From: Deinococcus aquatilis DSM 23025
GTDB lineage: Bacteria > Deinococcota > Deinococci > Deinococcales > Deinococcaceae
Assembly: GCF_000378445.1 (NCBI RefSeq)
Contig: NZ_KB899733.1
Coordinates: forward strand, 1 to 47,409
Length of the DNA: 47,409 nt
Direction of reading: 5' to 3'
In this document: positions 26,466 to 36,500 of the stretch, piece after piece
How the letters are laid out: the number at the start of each line of letters is the position of its first letter
Position numbering within the stretch: position 1 is the first letter of the stretch
The notes under the pieces: generated by a model
Seen by the model: only the letters and a program-made list of their open reading frames with translations
Database searches by the model: none
What the model was told of the DNA's origin: nothing
Made by a program: the position numbers and the translations under genes

Positions 26466-27011
26466 TTACCTGAAAAAGGTGCATTCCAGTGTGACGGCTT
26501 CGCCCGCGTCGACGCTGTAGGCCCGCCCAGCCAACCTGCCCTCCTCCCAGCCCACCACCAACAGGACGTGGCAGTCATCGAAAAGACCCAGAGAAGCTCC
26601 CAGCTGCAGCCACGTCAGGTCCTCCCGAACATCTGGCAGCGAGCTGTCGGGATAGGCGATCCAGTTGCCTCGCCAATCCACCTGCTCGCCGTGCACCGCG
26701 GCCACACAGTCGCTCCAGCCAAACACGTAACGCTCATCCACAGTCAACACAGCGTCATCCACATCGGCATACCACCACGGAAACCCCATGGGACTGGCCA
26801 GAAGGACCTCCAGAAGGCCTGCCCTGAGGGAGCCGAACAGCAGTCCACCGCGCAGCCGCCCGGGGGCGCACAGCTGCTGACGCAATTGGCAGCGCGCGCC
26901 TGAAGCAAACTGAACCTGCTCCGGCAGCATCACGTCTTCATCGCTTCGCGGGCGGTGGTCTGGCGACAGACCTAAAAACCGTTGTCGGGCACGCATAAGT
27001 GATCCTACCAT
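26466..27011 (-). CDS. JAB/MPN-like protein without the metal-binding motif (paralogue B)
   Basis: 181 aa from ATG 27011. A second ATG at 26996, with AGGA 6 nt before it, is an equally good start and gives MRARQRFLGL. It shares with the protein at 21210-21779 the motifs RARQRFLGL, LLFGS, VDERYVFGWSD, VDWRGNWIAYPDS and DLTW. As in the paralogue, the position where a JAB peptidase would have WHSHP reads WIAYP, so the metal ligands are missing. The two diverge strongly elsewhere. The gene is divergent from a small XRE regulator, with 57 bp between starts. It is not a known named family to me; the JAB relation is inferred from the spacing of motifs. Confidence 0.6.
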   Translation of the reverse strand: MVGSLMRARQRFLGLSPDHRPRSDEDVMLPEQVQFASGARCQLRQQLCAPGRLRGGLLFGSLRAGLLEVLLASPMGFPWWYADVDDAVLTVDERYVFGWSDCVAAVHGEQVDWRGNWIAYPDSSLPDVREDLTWLQLGASLGLFDDCHVLLVVGWEEGRLAGRAYSVDAGEAVTLECTFFR

Positions 27012-27016
27012 AGATA

Positions 27017-27027
27017 GTGTTCAACAC
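27017..27027. promoter_or_regulatory. Palindrome in the divergent promoter region (candidate XRE operator)
   Basis: GTGTTCAACAC is a perfect 5-1-5 palindrome lying 6 bp upstream of the minus-strand start at 27011 and 42 bp upstream of the XRE start at 27069. A TAGACT (-10-like) for the plus strand follows at about 27037. Confidence 0.4.
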
Positions 27028-27068
27028 GATGTGTGGTAGACTTCTGATCTCGGTCTCCGCTCATAGTT

Positions 27069-27305
27069 GTGGCAGTGTCCCTTGTCCCCCACCGCGCCCG
27101 AGAACGTTTTGCAGCCGCCCTCCTGCGTCTCCGTCAGGAGCGGGGCTGGTCACAAGAAGAACTGGCCGCACAGGCCAAGCTGCACCGCAACTACGTGGGT
27201 TCGATTGAACGCGCAGAGCGCAATATCGGCGTCGACAACATGGAAAAGATTGCCGAGGCCCTGGGCGTTTCGCTGAGTGACATGCTGCGTGTCGGGGACG
27301 GCTAG
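27069..27305 (+). CDS. Small XRE-family helix-turn-helix regulator
   Basis: 78 aa from GTG 27069 (GTG at 27075 is an alternative). Nearly the whole protein is one HTH_3 domain: ERFAAALLRLRQERGWSQEE, LAAQAKLHRNYVGSIERAER and NIGVDNMEKIAEALGVSLSD. It lacks any extra effector domain. Small regulators of this type are frequent next to mobile elements, restriction systems and prophages. Divergence from the JAB-like gene suggests that it controls that gene and itself. Confidence 0.85.
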   Translation: MAVSLVPHRARERFAAALLRLRQERGWSQEELAAQAKLHRNYVGSIERAERNIGVDNMEKIAEALGVSLSDMLRVGDG

Positions 27306-27409
27306 GAGCTGCCGGCCAAGGGTCAAAGACAGTGTCGAAATAAGGTGATGCCAATGTCTTTTGTCGGGTTTGTCCGTCCTTGCGCTGCACGCCATTCCTG
27401 CAGCGTGAT

Positions 27410-28096
27410 TCAGAAGAGCAGCGCGACCTGAGCGAAGTACGCGGCCTCTTGGACCCTCAGCCGCACTGCCGATCCATAGCCCTCAGTGAAGGCGTCCCGC
27501 CTGAACCGCGTGAGTTCGTGCGTCGCCATAGCCACGTCGTAACATGGGTCGCCAACATCCGCAAACGCGCAGTCGATCAGGCCCGTCACGCGCTCGCCTG
27601 CCGTGATGACATTGTCCAGAAACCGGTCGCCACGGACGAGAGCCGGTGCCAATGATGTGGGCCGCTGATCCTGGGGCCGCCCCTGCCGGGCCGCGCGTGC
27701 CGTTGGATTCAGGCTGTTCGTAACGGCCAGGACGTTCTCGAGCCAATCGTGGCTGCCGAAGCTGGGCGTGGTCAAGCCCAGTGCGGAGCGCCGCTTTGAG
27801 CGTCGTTCCCTTCAAGCGCCGGGTCACGGGCCAGTCTTCCTCTCCAGACGAGATGGGGCGCTCTAGGAACAGCAGCGGCTCAGGCGCGGGCATGCCGGGC
27901 GGGTGGACGGGGCAAAGTGCGCGGCGCCCACGTGGGTTCAGCTCCAAGTGTGGTTTGATAGAGCGTTTAAGCACGACGGGGTCGCCGTGGGAGTCGAGCG
28001 CAAAGGTAACGCGGGAGGTACAACCCTGGTGGGGGGTTTCTGGAGCGGTGTGTCACCAAGGAGCGCCCTGACCTGATCGGGAAGGTCAGCGAGCAC
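27410..28096 (-). pseudogene. Aminoglycoside-phosphotransferase-like kinase, frameshifted
   Basis: Read from about 28096 on the minus strand, the pieces join as ADLPDQVRALLGDTPLQ, then in another frame RVTFALDSHGDPVVLKRS and EEDWPVTRRLKGTTLKAAL (N-lobe of the APH family, with a possible ATP-binding Lys). In a third frame from about 27775 come LVRGDRFLDNVI, RVTGLIDCAFADVGDPCYDV (the catalytic loop and the metal-binding IDxxFAxxGDPxxD). At least two frameshifts are needed. The catalytic HGD reads RGD. It was probably a small-molecule kinase of the APH/fructosamine-kinase superfamily; the substrate is unknown. Confidence 0.7.
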
Positions 28097-28458
28097 CAAG
28101 GGCAGGGCGCCCAGCTGCGACTGCGTGCAGGCAGTGGCCACGCCCTTGAACCGGTGGTCGAGCGCTTGCCCGACCACTCAGTGGGTACCAGTGGCTGGCG
28201 ACCGTTCGTGCTCCAATCAAAACCCGCCGATCTACTGCCGGTCGACGAGTCTCAGGTCCATCTGGAGGACCAGCGGCGCGAAGAACTGTGAGCCGAGATG
28301 AGGGAGTTATTGCGCGGCGCACTGGTTATCTACAGCACCGAATCCTTCGAGCTCTGGAACTGGACCGGTCGCTGCGTTCAGGCATGGCCGCTTGCAGCAG
28401 CGCAGTGCCCTCAAGGTCTACCACCTCCCATCCCGAGACGGGAGGTCCACAGCTGCCC
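28097..28458. other. About 360 bp without a supported gene
   Basis: Short frames exist on both strands, but none shows a ribosome site or a recognisable domain. A plus-strand frame near 28200 (HSVGTSGWRPFVLQS) and its continuation look faintly coding and may be debris. The stretch ends just before the histidine kinase stop codon. Confidence 0.4.
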
Positions 28459-30627
28459 TCACGCTGCTGGTAACGTGAAGAAGAAGGTGCTGCCCTCTCC
28501 AACTACGCTCTCCAGCCACAGCTGACCGCCGTGCCGCTCCACGATTTTTTTGCACACCGCCAGCCCGATGCCGGTTCCCTCAAAGGCCTCGCGCCCGTGC
28601 AGCCGCTGAAAAATCTCGAAGATGCGGCCAAAGTACTGGGGCTCAATGCCGATGCCGTTGTCCGACACCGCAAAACGCCAGAAGTCGCCGTTGCGCACGG
28701 CGGAAACCTGCACCCGTGGCCTCACGCCCTCCCGGCGGTACTTCAGCCCATTGGAAATCAGGTTCTGCAGCAGTTGATCCAGTTGCTGTGGATTGACCTT
28801 GACCCCCGGTAAGCCTTCTGCACTCAGGTCAAAGGTGCCTGCCGCATCCTCCGACTCAAGGCGGCGGGCGACCTCATCAAAAACCGCCTGACTGTCCACC
28901 AGAACTTGTTCGTGCTGATGGGTATGGATGCGCGAAAAGGTCAGCAGATCGTCCACGAGGCGCTTCATATGTTCGCCGCTGCTCACGATCTGCTGCAGAT
29001 ACAGCTGACCCCGGTCATCGAGTTGGCCGCTGTATCGGTGGGCGATGATTCCTGCAAAACTCGTCACCGCCCGGATGGGCGCCTGAAGGTCATGGGAAGC
29101 GATGTAGGCGAACTGCTCGAGTTCTGCGTTGCTGCGCTCCAGCTCATGCGTCCGCAGCTCCAGTTCTTGCGTGCGGGTCTCCACCCGGCGTTCCAGGGTG
29201 TCGTGGCTGCCCTGAAGCTGCTGGTAGAGGCGGGCGTGGTCGAGGGCCAGTCCAGCGCGCCGACCCAGCTCGAGGGCCAGATGCAGGTCTTCCGCGCCAA
29301 AGCTCCGGTCTGTTTCTGCCAGTGCGTAGGCCATGACTCCAATCGTGCGGCCATGCGCCACCATCGGCACCGCCATATAAGAGTGCAGTCCCAGAGCATG
29401 TACCCGCTCTTTTTGTTCCTGACTGATCTCCTGGGCCTCGATCAGGGCCGGACTGAGATGAGGTACATGCATAAAACGACCCGTGCGGTAGATCTCTGCG
29501 GCTCCGCTGGAGGAATCCACCCTGACAGGCGTCTGGTGAACATAATCGCGCAGCAGGTCAACTTTGGCTGGATCACGGTGTGCCAGCCCATAGGGATAGA
29601 GCACCTCACCTTCGGGCAGGTAAGCGGCGTACCAGTCGGCCAGCCGGGGCACCACCAGTCGCCCCAGATGTTCAAGCGTGACCCCGAAATCCAGGGACGA
29701 GGCCAGAGCTTCTCCAGCCTCTGCCAGAAAGGCCAGATGTTCGCGGGCCTGCCGCTCGGCTTCCATGAGTTGTGCCCGGTTGAGGGCCACCGCGCAGTGC
29801 TCAGCCATGGCCGTCAGGAACAGCTGTTCGGCCTCCTCAAAGGCGTGGACCTGATCGTAGACGAGGGCCAGATAGCCGAAGACCCGGCCCTGCGCCTGAA
29901 GCGGCAGAGCGGCGGCGGCCATCAGCTCTGGGGGGCCTTTCTGGGCCAGGTCGCTGAACTGCTGGGTGAGGGCATCCCGGTGGCCGAAGACCGCCTTTCC
30001 AGTGCGAACCACGTGACTGCCGGGAAGATCGAGTGTCAGCGGAAAGGACGCCAGAGCTGCCTTGGTCCGGGCGTCGTAATTGAGTTCTCCTAACAGCTGC
30101 AGATGTTGACCGTCCGGCGTCAGGACACCCACCGAACCCCGCGCGGCCCGCGCAGCAGGCATCACTTCCCGTAGGATCAGGTCAACGGCTTCAGCGGGTG
30201 TGGTGGCCTGCGCCAACTGGCCAGCCACGGCATAGAGCGCCGCCTGACGGACATGCGCCTGCACCTGATCGCTCACGTCGCGCAAATAGGCGGTAAAAGA
30301 GGGCCCATCTTCCAGTTGCAGGGCATGCACCGAGAGTTCACACGGAAAAGTCTGTCCGTCCCGGCGCTGGGCCTCCAGCCGGATCCGCTGATTCAGAATG
30401 CGGGCGTGCCCCGTCTTCAGGTAGCGCTGCATGCCTTGGTAGTGGGCTTCCCGGTAGGCAGGGGGCACAATCAAGTTGCCGAGCAGCTGCCCCAGCGCTT
30501 CGGCGCGGCTGTAGCCGAAAGTTTGCTCAGCCGCCCGGTTCCACTCTGTGATGTGTCCCTGTGAGTTGATCGAGATGATGCAGTCGAGGGCCGCATTGAA
30601 AAGGGAAGAGGGAAGAACGGAATTCAT
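28459..30627 (-). CDS. Soluble PAS-GAF-GAF sensor histidine kinase
   Basis: About 722 aa from ATG 30627. The frame is open further upstream but not family-like. It opens with a PAS domain (about 5-115: FNAALDCIISINSQGHITEW, then GYSRAEALG). A GAF-type domain follows at about 130-290 and a second GAF at about 300-450 (LAEAGEALASSLDFGVTLEH). A coiled-coil linker lies around 470-505, with the HisKA H-box at about residue 510 (YIASHDLQAPIRAV). The HATPase domain has N box NLISNGLKYRR, DNGIGIEPQYFGRIF and GTGIGLAVCKKIVERHGG. No membrane segment is visible, so it senses an internal signal. No response regulator is adjacent. The domain order is like many phytochrome-related kinases of Deinococcus, but no chromophore-binding GAF signature was recognised. 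Confidence 0.9.
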   Translation of the reverse strand: MNSVLPSSLFNAALDCIISINSQGHITEWNRAAEQTFGYSRAEALGQLLGNLIVPPAYREAHYQGMQRYLKTGHARILNQRIRLEAQRRDGQTFPCELSVHALQLEDGPSFTAYLRDVSDQVQAHVRQAALYAVAGQLAQATTPAEAVDLILREVMPAARAARGSVGVLTPDGQHLQLLGELNYDARTKAALASFPLTLDLPGSHVVRTGKAVFGHRDALTQQFSDLAQKGPPELMAAAALPLQAQGRVFGYLALVYDQVHAFEEAEQLFLTAMAEHCAVALNRAQLMEAERQAREHLAFLAEAGEALASSLDFGVTLEHLGRLVVPRLADWYAAYLPEGEVLYPYGLAHRDPAKVDLLRDYVHQTPVRVDSSSGAAEIYRTGRFMHVPHLSPALIEAQEISQEQKERVHALGLHSYMAVPMVAHGRTIGVMAYALAETDRSFGAEDLHLALELGRRAGLALDHARLYQQLQGSHDTLERRVETRTQELELRTHELERSNAELEQFAYIASHDLQAPIRAVTSFAGIIAHRYSGQLDDRGQLYLQQIVSSGEHMKRLVDDLLTFSRIHTHQHEQVLVDSQAVFDEVARRLESEDAAGTFDLSAEGLPGVKVNPQQLDQLLQNLISNGLKYRREGVRPRVQVSAVRNGDFWRFAVSDNGIGIEPQYFGRIFEIFQRLHGREAFEGTGIGLAVCKKIVERHGGQLWLESVVGEGSTFFFTLPAA

Positions 30628-30645
30628 AGCAGTGCAGCGCATTCT
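29452..30645 (-). repeat. Direct repeat unit shared with the decayed kinase copy at 38692-39375
   Basis: Parts of this stretch are nearly identical to 38692-39375 in the same orientation, including about 85 bp without a mismatch around 29505-29590. The second copy lacks the roughly 500 bp equivalent to 29873-30377. Confidence 0.85.
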
Positions 30646-31348
30646 AGAGTCTTCGCGAGGGGGCTGCCTGCATAAAATCGACTTTCCGACGTCAGGTGCT
30701 GAACAGCAGTGGTGAACTGCCGGAAAATCAGGACGGGCAGTCCACCTCACAGGCCTTTATTCCTGAGCGGAAGGAAGACGGCCCGAGTGACAGTTCTGTC
30801 AGATTTCTCCTCTGAGAATACCGTGAGGCCGTTAATTTTCCCCTCATCTTGAGATTGGCTGGTCTTTCCAGTGGATTTCTGCACTATTTCCGCAAGATCA
30901 TTGGAAGAGCCCATTTTTTATTCTTTCTTCATCCAACGAGCCCATTCAGATCTCGGGGTTGTCTGCTTCAGCGTCCGGTCGTCCTCTTCTCGCCCCTGAT
31001 GTCGGTTCTACGTCAAGAGACTTCGTCTACGCCGTTCTCTTGTCCACCATCAGCCGGCGGTCTCCCCACAAGGGGACCTCACCGCACTGCTGGTTCAAGG
31101 TCACCGCCGCGAACCAGTCACCTCGCTGGAACATGGGTCCCGCTCTTGCCGGTTTTCCGCCGCGCTGCTCTCAGAGCAAAGCCACCCCAATCCAGGTCAC
31201 CCATGGGGCCCGCACCTCAGCTCAGCAGGCTGGCAAACCTTTGGCCCAGCGCCACACCCCAGGTGCTCCGAGGTCACGCCGCACCGAAAGTACAGCCTGC
31301 CCTTCCGCGTTCAAGTCAACTGAGACTCCTTTCCCCCTGAGGTCGCCT
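30628..31348. other. 720-bp upstream region of the DUF11 gene
   Basis: No gene is supported. A frame continuous with the next gene stays open back to 30959, but the peptide is rich in Ser, Pro and Arg and precedes a clear signal peptide, so it is read as a long leader. The AT-richer stretch around 30830-30930 probably holds promoters of the kinase and the DUF11 gene. I could not fix them. Confidence 0.45.
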
Positions 31349-33451
31349 GTGAAAAAATCCCTGTCTTTGCTCCCCCTGATGCTCGCCCTTGCCGCAGGTT
31401 CTGCCGCTGCTGCCAGTGCTCCTGCTGGAAGCACCATCTCCAACACCGCCACCGCGTCGTATGCGGATGACAACGGCACGGCGCAGCCCAACGTGCTGTC
31501 CAACAACGGCGTTCCCGTCACCACCACCGTGCAGGCGGTGCCCAGCTTCACCATTTTGCCCAACTCGGTGGGCACGCCGCTGACCGCGGGCTTTACACCG
31601 AGTGAGCAGAAGAACGTGAAGCCCGGGCAAACCAACGTGGCCTTCACCTACGTCCTGACCAACACGGGCAACGTGCCCAATGAGAGTTATAGCCTGGGCC
31701 GCGCTACCTTCAACAGCGGCTCAGCTGGCTTGGCCAATGTCCGCTACTACCTGGAGACAGGCACCAGCGCGGGTTTCGATGTGGCCACCGACCTCCTGAT
31801 CAGCAACAACAAAATCAGCGGCTTGGCTCCCGATGCTCAAAGCACCTTCTATGTGGTGTATGACATCCCCAGCACCGCGGTCGATGGTCAGAAACTGGGC
31901 CTGACTCCAGTGGGCACCCGCGATGCCAACTCCACCTACGACGCTGGTCAGACCTTCACCCTGTCTGACAGCGACAACTACAACCAGTCCCTGGTCACCC
32001 GCGTTGACGCCGGCAACCTTGGTCCCCGGGGTGACGCGGATGCCAACGGCACCCTGGACGGCACCGCCACGCCGGCCGCACCCTACAACGTGGCGCTGGG
32101 AACCACCACCTACAACCAGGTGATCCCCAGCGCGGATACCCAGACCACTCTGGCTCCGGCCAGTCCTGCGGCACAGGCGGTGTACTTCAGCAACACGGTA
32201 CGCAACTCCGGTAACCGCGACGACCGCTTCACCCTGACGGTGCCCACGACGGCCGCCCTGGACGCGGCGGGCTTCCCGGTGGGCAGCGTGGCCGAACTGT
32301 TCACAGCCGACGTGAACGGTGTTCTCACGCCTGTCACGACTACCCCCCTGCTGGCCGCCGACCCCGACGGCGCCGGCACGGGGTTGGGCGGCAGCTTCTC
32401 GTTCACCGTGCGCGTGAGTCTTCCTGCCAACGCCATGCCTGACCTGCCCGGCACCGTGCCCAGTGTGACGGTCACGGCCACCTCCACCAACGATCCCGCG
32501 CAGTCGGACACCACGCTCGACCGGGTGCAAATCGAGCGCGGTCTGTTCGGCAATGCCACCGCAGGCAGCCCCGGCACCCCCGCGGCCGACCCCACGCTCA
32601 ACCCCACCAAACCCGGTACCCCGGGCCAGACCGTCCCGATTCCAATGGATCTCTACAACGCGGGCAACGTCAGCGGGACCTACACCCTAGTGGGCAGCGT
32701 CACCTTCACCGATGCCAACGGACAGCCGGTGCTCGCGCCCATCACCTACTACACCGACACCGATGGAAACGGTGTGGCCGACAATGCCACCCCCATCGTG
32801 ACCCAGACCGTGGCTGCCGGCGCAGAACTCAAACTTGTGGGCGTGGTGACGGTGCCAGCAGGCGCGGTGACCGGAACCGCCACGGCGGCGCAGTCCGCTA
32901 CCCTGAAGAACGGCGCCACCACCGTGATCGTCTACAGCGACAACAACGACACGGTGCAGGTTGGGCTCGTGGGCGGCATTGTGGTCAAAAAGTTCGTAGA
33001 CAACACAGGGTTAAATGACGCTGCCAACCCTTACCCGGCTGAACCGACGCTCACCACTGATCCGGCCAACTACAACGCGGGCAGTCAGGCCAAGCCGACC
33101 GATGTGCTGCGCTACGTGATTTACGGCCGCAACACCCGCAACGCTGTGATCAAGAATTTTGTTCTGAGCGACACGCTGCCTGTGAACAGTGCGCTGCGCA
33201 GCCTCACAGCCACCTACAACGACAACGGCAGCACCTACACCAACTCGGACAAGAGCGCCGGTTCGAAAGTGATGTACCGGGTGGATCCCACGGGTGTCTG
33301 GTCTGCCACTGCTCCCACTAACGTTACCCTGCCCAGTGGCACCGTGTTCCAAGTGGCTTACGACTGGAACAATGACAACCTGATCAACAACACCGATATC
33401 TTGCCCAGCGGCGCCGAGCTGAAGCTGGTATTTAAAGTGACAGTCAACTAA
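31349..33451 (+). CDS. Secreted DUF11-repeat surface protein (700 aa)
   Basis: Starts at GTG 31349, with GAGG 6 nt upstream and a clear signal peptide (KKSLSLLPLMLALAAGSAAA, cleavage near AAAASA). The mature protein consists of repeated beta-sandwich units of the DUF11/conserved-repeat type. These are rich in Thr, Asn, Gly and Asp, with recurrent blocks such as GSTISNTATASYADDNGT, FTYVLTNTGNVPNESYSL, SNTVRNSGNRDDRFTLTV and VIYGRNTRNAVIKNFVLSD. The ADDNGT and GDADANGTLDG stretches could bind calcium. No lipobox or C-terminal anchor is seen. The family is thought to build cell-surface or extracellular structures. It is followed by a terminator and then by a second, larger DUF11 protein. Confidence 0.85.
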   Translation: MKKSLSLLPLMLALAAGSAAAASAPAGSTISNTATASYADDNGTAQPNVLSNNGVPVTTTVQAVPSFTILPNSVGTPLTAGFTPSEQKNVKPGQTNVAFTYVLTNTGNVPNESYSLGRATFNSGSAGLANVRYYLETGTSAGFDVATDLLISNNKISGLAPDAQSTFYVVYDIPSTAVDGQKLGLTPVGTRDANSTYDAGQTFTLSDSDNYNQSLVTRVDAGNLGPRGDADANGTLDGTATPAAPYNVALGTTTYNQVIPSADTQTTLAPASPAAQAVYFSNTVRNSGNRDDRFTLTVPTTAALDAAGFPVGSVAELFTADVNGVLTPVTTTPLLAADPDGAGTGLGGSFSFTVRVSLPANAMPDLPGTVPSVTVTATSTNDPAQSDTTLDRVQIERGLFGNATAGSPGTPAADPTLNPTKPGTPGQTVPIPMDLYNAGNVSGTYTLVGSVTFTDANGQPVLAPITYYTDTDGNGVADNATPIVTQTVAAGAELKLVGVVTVPAGAVTGTATAAQSATLKNGATTVIVYSDNNDTVQVGLVGGIVVKKFVDNTGLNDAANPYPAEPTLTTDPANYNAGSQAKPTDVLRYVIYGRNTRNAVIKNFVLSDTLPVNSALRSLTATYNDNGSTYTNSDKSAGSKVMYRVDPTGVWSATAPTNVTLPSGTVFQVAYDWNNDNLINNTDILPSGAELKLVFKVTVN

Positions 33452-33459
33452 CTTCTGCC

Positions 33460-33489
33460 GGGCCTGCCCCGCGTTTGCGCGGCAGGCCC
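33460..33489 (+). terminator. Strong hairpin after the 700-aa DUF11 gene
   Basis: A perfect 9-bp stem GGGCCTGCC/GGCAGGCCC with a GC-rich loop begins 9 nt after the stop and is followed by a C/T-rich tract. Confidence 0.8.
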
Positions 33490-33583
33490 CCCCTTCCCTT
33501 AACAGCAGACTTCTTTTGAGCACTTCCCTTTCGCTGATTCAGACTGTTGTCGCTCTTTCCTCACTTTCCTTACGGAGATTCCT

Positions 33584-36500
33584 ATGTCTGTCGCGCCTGC
33601 CTCTCTTCCCGGACGTGTTCTGCGTCCGTTTTCTGCCGTGGTGCGGTTTACTTGCCTGGTGCTGAGCGCCGCCCTGCTGACCACAGCCCAAGCCCAGACC
33701 ACGTTCTGTGCCACGCCTGGGAAAGACGGTCCCCTGACCGTGCCGAGCGGCGGCGTGGTCAACACCTATTACCCCGGAATCACCGTGAGCGCCGGCAGCC
33801 TCACCCTCAGCCTGGGAACGCCGCTGGGAGACACCAGTAAGGCCATTGCCGTGGGCGACCTGCTCCTGGTCATGCAGATGCAAGACGCTGATCTCAACGC
33901 GGCCAACAGCAGCGCCTACGCAATCAGTGCCGTGAATAAATCGGGTCAGTACGAATATGTGGTGGCCAAAAGCGCCTTGGCCGCCAATGCAGCGGGGAGC
34001 GTGACCATCGGCAGCACCGGTGCGGGGGGCGGCCTGCTGCGCGACTACATCTCATCTGTTGCCGGTGCACAGGGACAGAAGCGTTTTCAAGTGATCCGGG
34101 TACCGCAGTACTCCAGCGCTGCCTTCACCTCGGCGCTGACTGCCCTGCCCTGGAACGGCAGCGTTGGAGGCGTCTTGGCCATGGACGTGGCTGGACAGGC
34201 CAACATGAGCGGGGCCACGGTCAGCGTCACTGGCCTGGGCTTCCGGGGCGGTGGTGGGCGGGCCCTGCTGGGCGGCAGCGTGAGCGGGGTGGCCCCCACC
34301 AATGACGACTACCGTTTTCCGACCTCCTCGCCCGTCTCCAGCACGGCCGGCCGGCACGGTTCCAAAGGAGAAGGCATCGCCGGCACGCCGCGGGCAGTCA
34401 ACAGTTCACTGAACTTGACGCCCCTGGTGGTCGACACGGCTGCCGAAGGCTACCCTTCTGGCTCCGCAGGCCGGGGCGCCCCAGGGAACGCTGGCGGCGG
34501 CGGCACCGATGACGATACGGCCAACGCCAATAACTCGGGCGGCGGCGGCGGGTCGAACGGAGGCGTGGGCGGCCGGGGCGGGGACGGGTACAACGGCACA
34601 GACACGGCGCGGGCCACTCCTTTGGGAGGAATTGGAGGCGCAGACTTCACTGCTGCCAATTCGGCCCGCATCGTGCTGGGCGGCGGCGGCGGCGCAGGGT
34701 CAAGCAACAACAATTCCAGCGGCGGGCAAGACCCCAGCTACGCCAGTGGGGCCCGGGGCGGCGGACTCATCTTGCTGCGGGCAGGCTCGCTCAGCGGCAC
34801 AGGCACGTTGAGTGCCGACGGAAACGACGCACCAGACTATCTTGGCAACGATGCAGCGGGGGGCGGGGGGGCCGGCGGAAGCGTGCTGGTGTACGCCGCA
34901 AGCAGCGCTGCGTCGCTGAGCATCAATGTCCGGGGCGGGGCGGGCGGCGACGCCGATACTTCGACGTTCACGACCCCTCACGGTCCGGGCGGCGGCGGCG
35001 GTGGCGGCGTGGTGTACACCAATGTGAGCGCCGTGACCAACGTTTTGGGCGGTCCCAATGGTCTGACGCCCCTCTCGGCTACCACCGTCGGTCCTCTCAC
35101 CGCAGCGAATTCCACGGCGTTCACTTCTGCGCCGGGCGCACCTGGCGAGAGCGGCTCCCTGGTGGCCAGTCCCACCGATACGGGCGTTGGTCCCGCAGCA
35201 GCCTGCTTGCCTCTCCTGACGGTGACCAAAAGTACCTCGACGCCCAGCCGCACGTTAGGAACAGACACCACGGCCACTTACACCATCACGGTCAGCAACG
35301 CCGCCAACCGGGCCGCAGCCACAGAAGTGGTGCTGTCTGACGCTTTGCCTGCGCCGTTTACCTATGCCAGCACCGGGGCGGTGACCCTCGCAGGCGGCGC
35401 CACCCGGACCACGACCACCAGTCCGGCGGTCGGAGTGGCGGTGGCCAGTTGGGGCACCTTCACCTTACCGGGCGGCAGCAGCGTGACTTTGCCGTTGACC
35501 GTCACTCTGAATGCAGCGAGCGGTACCTATCAAAACCCGGCCACCGCGACTTACCTTGATCCCCAGCGCACGGTAGCCACGGGCACCACCAACGCTTCGT
35601 ATGTGGCCGCCTCCAGCACTGGGGAAGACGTGACGGTCACGGCAGCGTTGCAGCTCTCAGGCCGGGTGTACAGCGACGCCAACGTGAACGGCACGCTGGA
35701 CGCCACTGAGTCCGGATTGGCGGGCGTCACCGTGCAGCTGTACAACGCGGCGGGTACCACCCTGATCAGCACGGCCAGCACCGACGGCAGCGGGAACTAT
35801 ACCTTCCCGGTGACGGCCTCTACCAGCTACACGGCCGTAGTGCCCACTGCGCCGACAGGCCAGGGGCCGATCAATCCGAGTCCTGCCCGCCGCAGCGTCA
35901 CGGTAGGTGCGGTGAGCGTCACCGGGCAGAACTTTGGTTTCAACGCGGTTCCGACTTGTGCCAGCGGCTCGCTCCTGGCCGTCGGCCGAGACAGCACCAA
36001 CGATCTCGGGTACCTCTACGGGGTCAACGCCACGTCCGGCGTGGTGGGGCCGCTGCTCAAGACCTTGGCGGCACAGACTTCCGCAGTTGCCCGTGACCCC
36101 AACACTGGACGGGTCTACTACGCGACCCGCTCGACCGTGACCCCCACGGTCTCGGATCTGCGGGCGGTGGATCTCACCACCGGCCAAGACGTGGTGGTAG
36201 GCACCGTCTCCGGCATCACGGGGGGGCAGGTAGTTACCCGCATGGCCATCAACGCGGCAGGGCTGGGTTACTTGATGATCGCTGACGGCAGCGCCCTGTA
36301 TTCATTTACGACTGGAGCAGGCAACACCTCGACCATCACGAACCTCGGCAGCGTGACTACCACCAGTGGGGTGGCCATTTCCAGTTACGGCAGCGGCGAC
36401 ATGGCCATTGACGGCAACGGCGTCTTGTGGGCGGTGTTCACCAACAACACGACCAACGAGGCAATTCTCTTCACGATTGACCCAGCCACCCGCTCAGCTG

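Noticed and set aside
28906..30093. 395-codon plus-strand ORF
   Set aside because: Exact antisense of the histidine kinase, which has clear domains on the other strand. Part of it recurs at 38538-38975 only because the kinase was duplicated.
30959..31348. N-terminal extension of the 700-aa DUF11 protein
   Set aside because: The extension is low-complexity and would bury a clear signal peptide. GTG 31349 has a ribosome site.
32110..32610. 166-codon minus-strand ORF inside the DUF11 gene
   Set aside because: Antisense of a well-supported secreted protein.
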